Positions 62,464-64,000 of a stretch of 64,000 nt of DNA are shown one piece after another. Positions within the stretch are counted from its first letter, which is position 1. The number at the start of each line of letters is the position of its first letter. Position numbers and translations under genes: made by a program. The DNA is from Gordonia crocea (GTDB lineage Bacteria; Actinomycetota; Actinomycetes; Mycobacteriales; Mycobacteriaceae), in contig NZ_BJOU01000001.1 in assembly GCF_009932435.1 (NCBI RefSeq), positions 1,488,001 through 1,552,000 of the forward strand, given 5' to 3'. The notes beneath the pieces are model-generated. The model did not search any database, was not told the origin of the DNA, and saw only the letters and a program-made list of their open reading frames with translations.

Positions 62464-64000
62464 TCAGTACACATCCCTCAGGTAGCGCTTCTGCTGTTTC
62501 AGTTGGTCGACGTAGTGGGCGGCGCCGTCGGCGTCGAGCCCGCCCTGCTTGGCGACGATCTCGTGCAGCGCGGTGTCGACGTCGTGGGCCATCCGGGTGG
62601 CATCGCCGCAGACGAAGACGCTCGCGCCGCGCTCGAGCCAGTCGTAGAACTCCGCACCGTTCTCGGCCATCCGGTCCTGGACGTAGATCTTGTGTTCCTG
62701 GTCGCGGGAGAACGCCAGGTCGAGCCGGGTCAACAGGCCGTCGTCGGTGAAGCGGGCGAGTTCCTCGGCATAGAGGTAGTCCGACTCGCGGTGCTGGTCG
62801 CCGAAGAACAGCCAGTTCTCGCCGGTGGCGCCGCGGGCGGCGCGCTCGTGCAGGAAGGAGCGGAACGGGGCGACGCCGGTGCCCGGGCCGATCATGATGA
62901 CCGGGGCGTCGTCGTCGGGCAGGCGGAACGAGCGGTTCGGCGTGATGTAGACGCTGATCGGCGCCCCGTCGCCGCACCGGTCGGCGAGGAAGGTCGAGCA
63001 GACGCCGCCCCGATCCCGGTCCAGGGAGCGGTAGCGGACCGCGGCGACGGTGAGGTGCACGGTGCCGGCGTGGGCGCGTGGCGACGACGAGATCGAATAG
63101 ACCCGGGGTGCCAGCGGCCGCAATTCGTTGACCAGCTCCTCGGGGGTGATCGTCAGGGTCGGGTCGACGTTGAGCAGGTCGAGGACGTCGCGCCCCCAGA
63201 GCCAGGCGTCGAGGGCCTCGTGGTCCCCGGTGGCCGACAGGTGGGTGAGTTCGGCGTCGCCGCTGCGGGAGGCGATGTAGTCGACAAGATATTTCGACGG
63301 CGTGGCCAGCTCGTAGTGGTTGGTGAGCGCGTCGCGCAGGGTCCGCTCGGTCTTGCGGTCGGTGATGAGCTCGTCGCCGGTGGCACCGAGGCGCGCGAGG
63401 ACCAGTTCGACGAGGGCCGCGTCGTTCACGGCATGCACCGACAAACCGTCGCCCGGTTCGTACTCGATCCCGCTGTCGCCGAGGGAGACGACGAAGTGTC
63501 GGACCTCCTTCGCCGATGCGGGACCCGAGAGCACCGTGTTCTCGATGATGGTGGCGGGGTAGGGGTTCTTGCGCCCCCAGGCCTCGGCGACCGGTTCAGC
63601 GGCGGGTTCGGCCACCGGCTCCGCCGCCGGTTCGGCGACCGGCGCGACCGGCGCGGCGGCGGGAGCCGATCCCGCGGCGAGCAGGGCGTCCAGCGCACCC
63701 GGCATCCAGGCATCGGCGGCCGGTTGGAAATCGATATCGCACTCGGCCCGGTCGACGACGCGGGTGGCGCCGAGCGCGGCGAGGCGCGCGTCGAGGTTCT
63801 TGGCCGCCTGGCAGAAACCGTCGTAGATCGTGTCGCCCAGGCCGCAGACGGCGAAGCTCACCCCCTCCATGCGCGGCGCCTCCGGACCGGCGATCTCGCT
63901 CCACAGGTCCTCGGCGTCGTCGGGCATCTCGCCCTCGCCGTAGGTGGAGACGACGGCAAGAAGCTTGGTCGCCCCGGCGACCTGCTCGAGCGTGGCCTCG
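62464..64000 (-). CDS. Diflavin oxidoreductase (sulfite-reductase-flavoprotein type), C-terminal part
   Basis: The minus-strand frame is open at the right edge, so the 5' end is missing. Visible parts are the end of a flavodoxin domain (LLAVVSTYGEGEMPDDAE at the edge, then FAVCGLGDTIYDGFCQAAK), a linker of PVAEPAAE repeats, and a CysJ/CPR-type FAD- and NADPH-binding module (RVYSISSSPRA, GVCSTFLADRC, MIGPGTGVAPFRSFLHER, FVCGDATRMAHDVDTAL, ending YLRDVY). It would pass electrons from NADPH through FAD and FMN to a partner. In related genera this module can be fused to a molybdopterin nitrate reductase, which cannot be judged here. It is coupled to the HmuS-like gene. Confidence 0.88.
   Translation of the reverse strand, partial: EATLEQVAGATKLLAVVSTYGEGEMPDDAEDLWSEIAGPEAPRMEGVSFAVCGLGDTIYDGFCQAAKNLDARLAALGATRVVDRAECDIDFQPAADAWMPGALDALLAAGSAPAAAPVAPVAEPAAEPVAEPAAEPVAEAWGRKNPYPATIIENTVLSGPASAKEVRHFVVSLGDSGIEYEPGDGLSVHAVNDAALVELVLARLGATGDELITDRKTERTLRDALTNHYELATPSKYLVDYIASRSGDAELTHLSATGDHEALDAWLWGRDVLDLLNVDPTLTITPEELVNELRPLAPRVYSISSSPRAHAGTVHLTVAAVRYRSLDRDRGGVCSTFLADRCGDGAPISVYITPNRSFRLPDDDAPVIMIGPGTGVAPFRSFLHERAARGATGENWLFFGDQHRESDYLYAEELARFTDDGLLTRLDLAFSRDQEHKIYVQDRMAENGAEFYDWLERGASVFVCGDATRMAHDVDTALHEIVAKQGGLDADGAAHYVDQLKQQKRYLRDVY

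Overview
The window is high-GC actinobacterial DNA. Gene content and order point to the Mycobacteriales, and a Gordonia-like genus is my best guess. The evidence is the rhamnosyl-linker genes rmlD-wbbL-manB, the sigE-rseA-htrA-tatB block, the trehalose importer lpqY-sugABC, the one-chain 2-oxoglutarate decarboxylase/dehydrogenase Kgd, and the argS-lysA-hom-thrC-thrB-rho run. From memory, positions about 2,400-12,900 resemble the M. tuberculosis Rv3264c-Rv3274c block, and about 12,900-61,400 resemble Rv1220c-Rv1297, so two blocks that lie far apart in M. tuberculosis are joined here.

Layout. 1-5,200: a truncated GNAT gene, a dienelactone hydrolase/F420-type oxidoreductase pair, a TetR regulator, acyl-CoA dehydrogenase fadE25, a secreted YdcF-like protein and a second GNAT. 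5,160-6,650: a DUF222/HNH (13E12-type) repeat element, followed by a scar of two headless gene remnants (mqo tail and LysR tail). 7,190-12,870: cell-wall assembly (TIGR03089 protein, LCP ligase, rmlD, wbbL, manB). 12,880-16,720: O-methyltransferase, then envelope stress and Tat export. 16,730-21,550: mrp, a lytic transglycosylase, a DUF1003 protein, a soluble MgtE-N/CBS protein and a small membrane protein. 21,600-26,520: trehalose ABC importer ending in a SUFU-domain gene. 26,540-28,045: a second, about 93% identical copy of the DUF222/HNH element. 28,160-34,350: CorA, a small lipoprotein, an SDR, a Baeyer-Villiger-type monooxygenase facing its TetR regulator, and a membrane protein. 34,380-43,950: kgd, a fused double ABC exporter, an unassigned protein and a glutathionyl-hydroquinone-reductase-like enzyme. 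44,070-46,400: an autoregulated PadR/DHA2 efflux pair. 46,480-50,640: an SbcD/SbcC-like pair, a 53-residue DivIVA mini-protein and tRNA-Arg(CCG). 50,700-61,365: MFS permease, DUF305 protein, then the arginyl-tRNA/lysine/threonine operon and rho. 61,385-64,000: a 16-bp tandem repeat, an HmuS-like protein and the C-terminal part of a diflavin reductase that runs off the window.

Most of the window is ordinary core genome. The most interesting signals are local: the paired direct-repeat HNH elements with an adjacent deletion scar; two well-resolved repressor/operator/promoter units (PadR at about 44,160 and TetR/monooxygenase at about 32,650); two unusual intergenic tandem repeats; the ABC fusion with one degenerate ATP site; and an overlooked mini-DivIVA gene. 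I did not find a convincing new defence or biosynthetic system. All homology statements come from recognising motifs by eye, not from searches.
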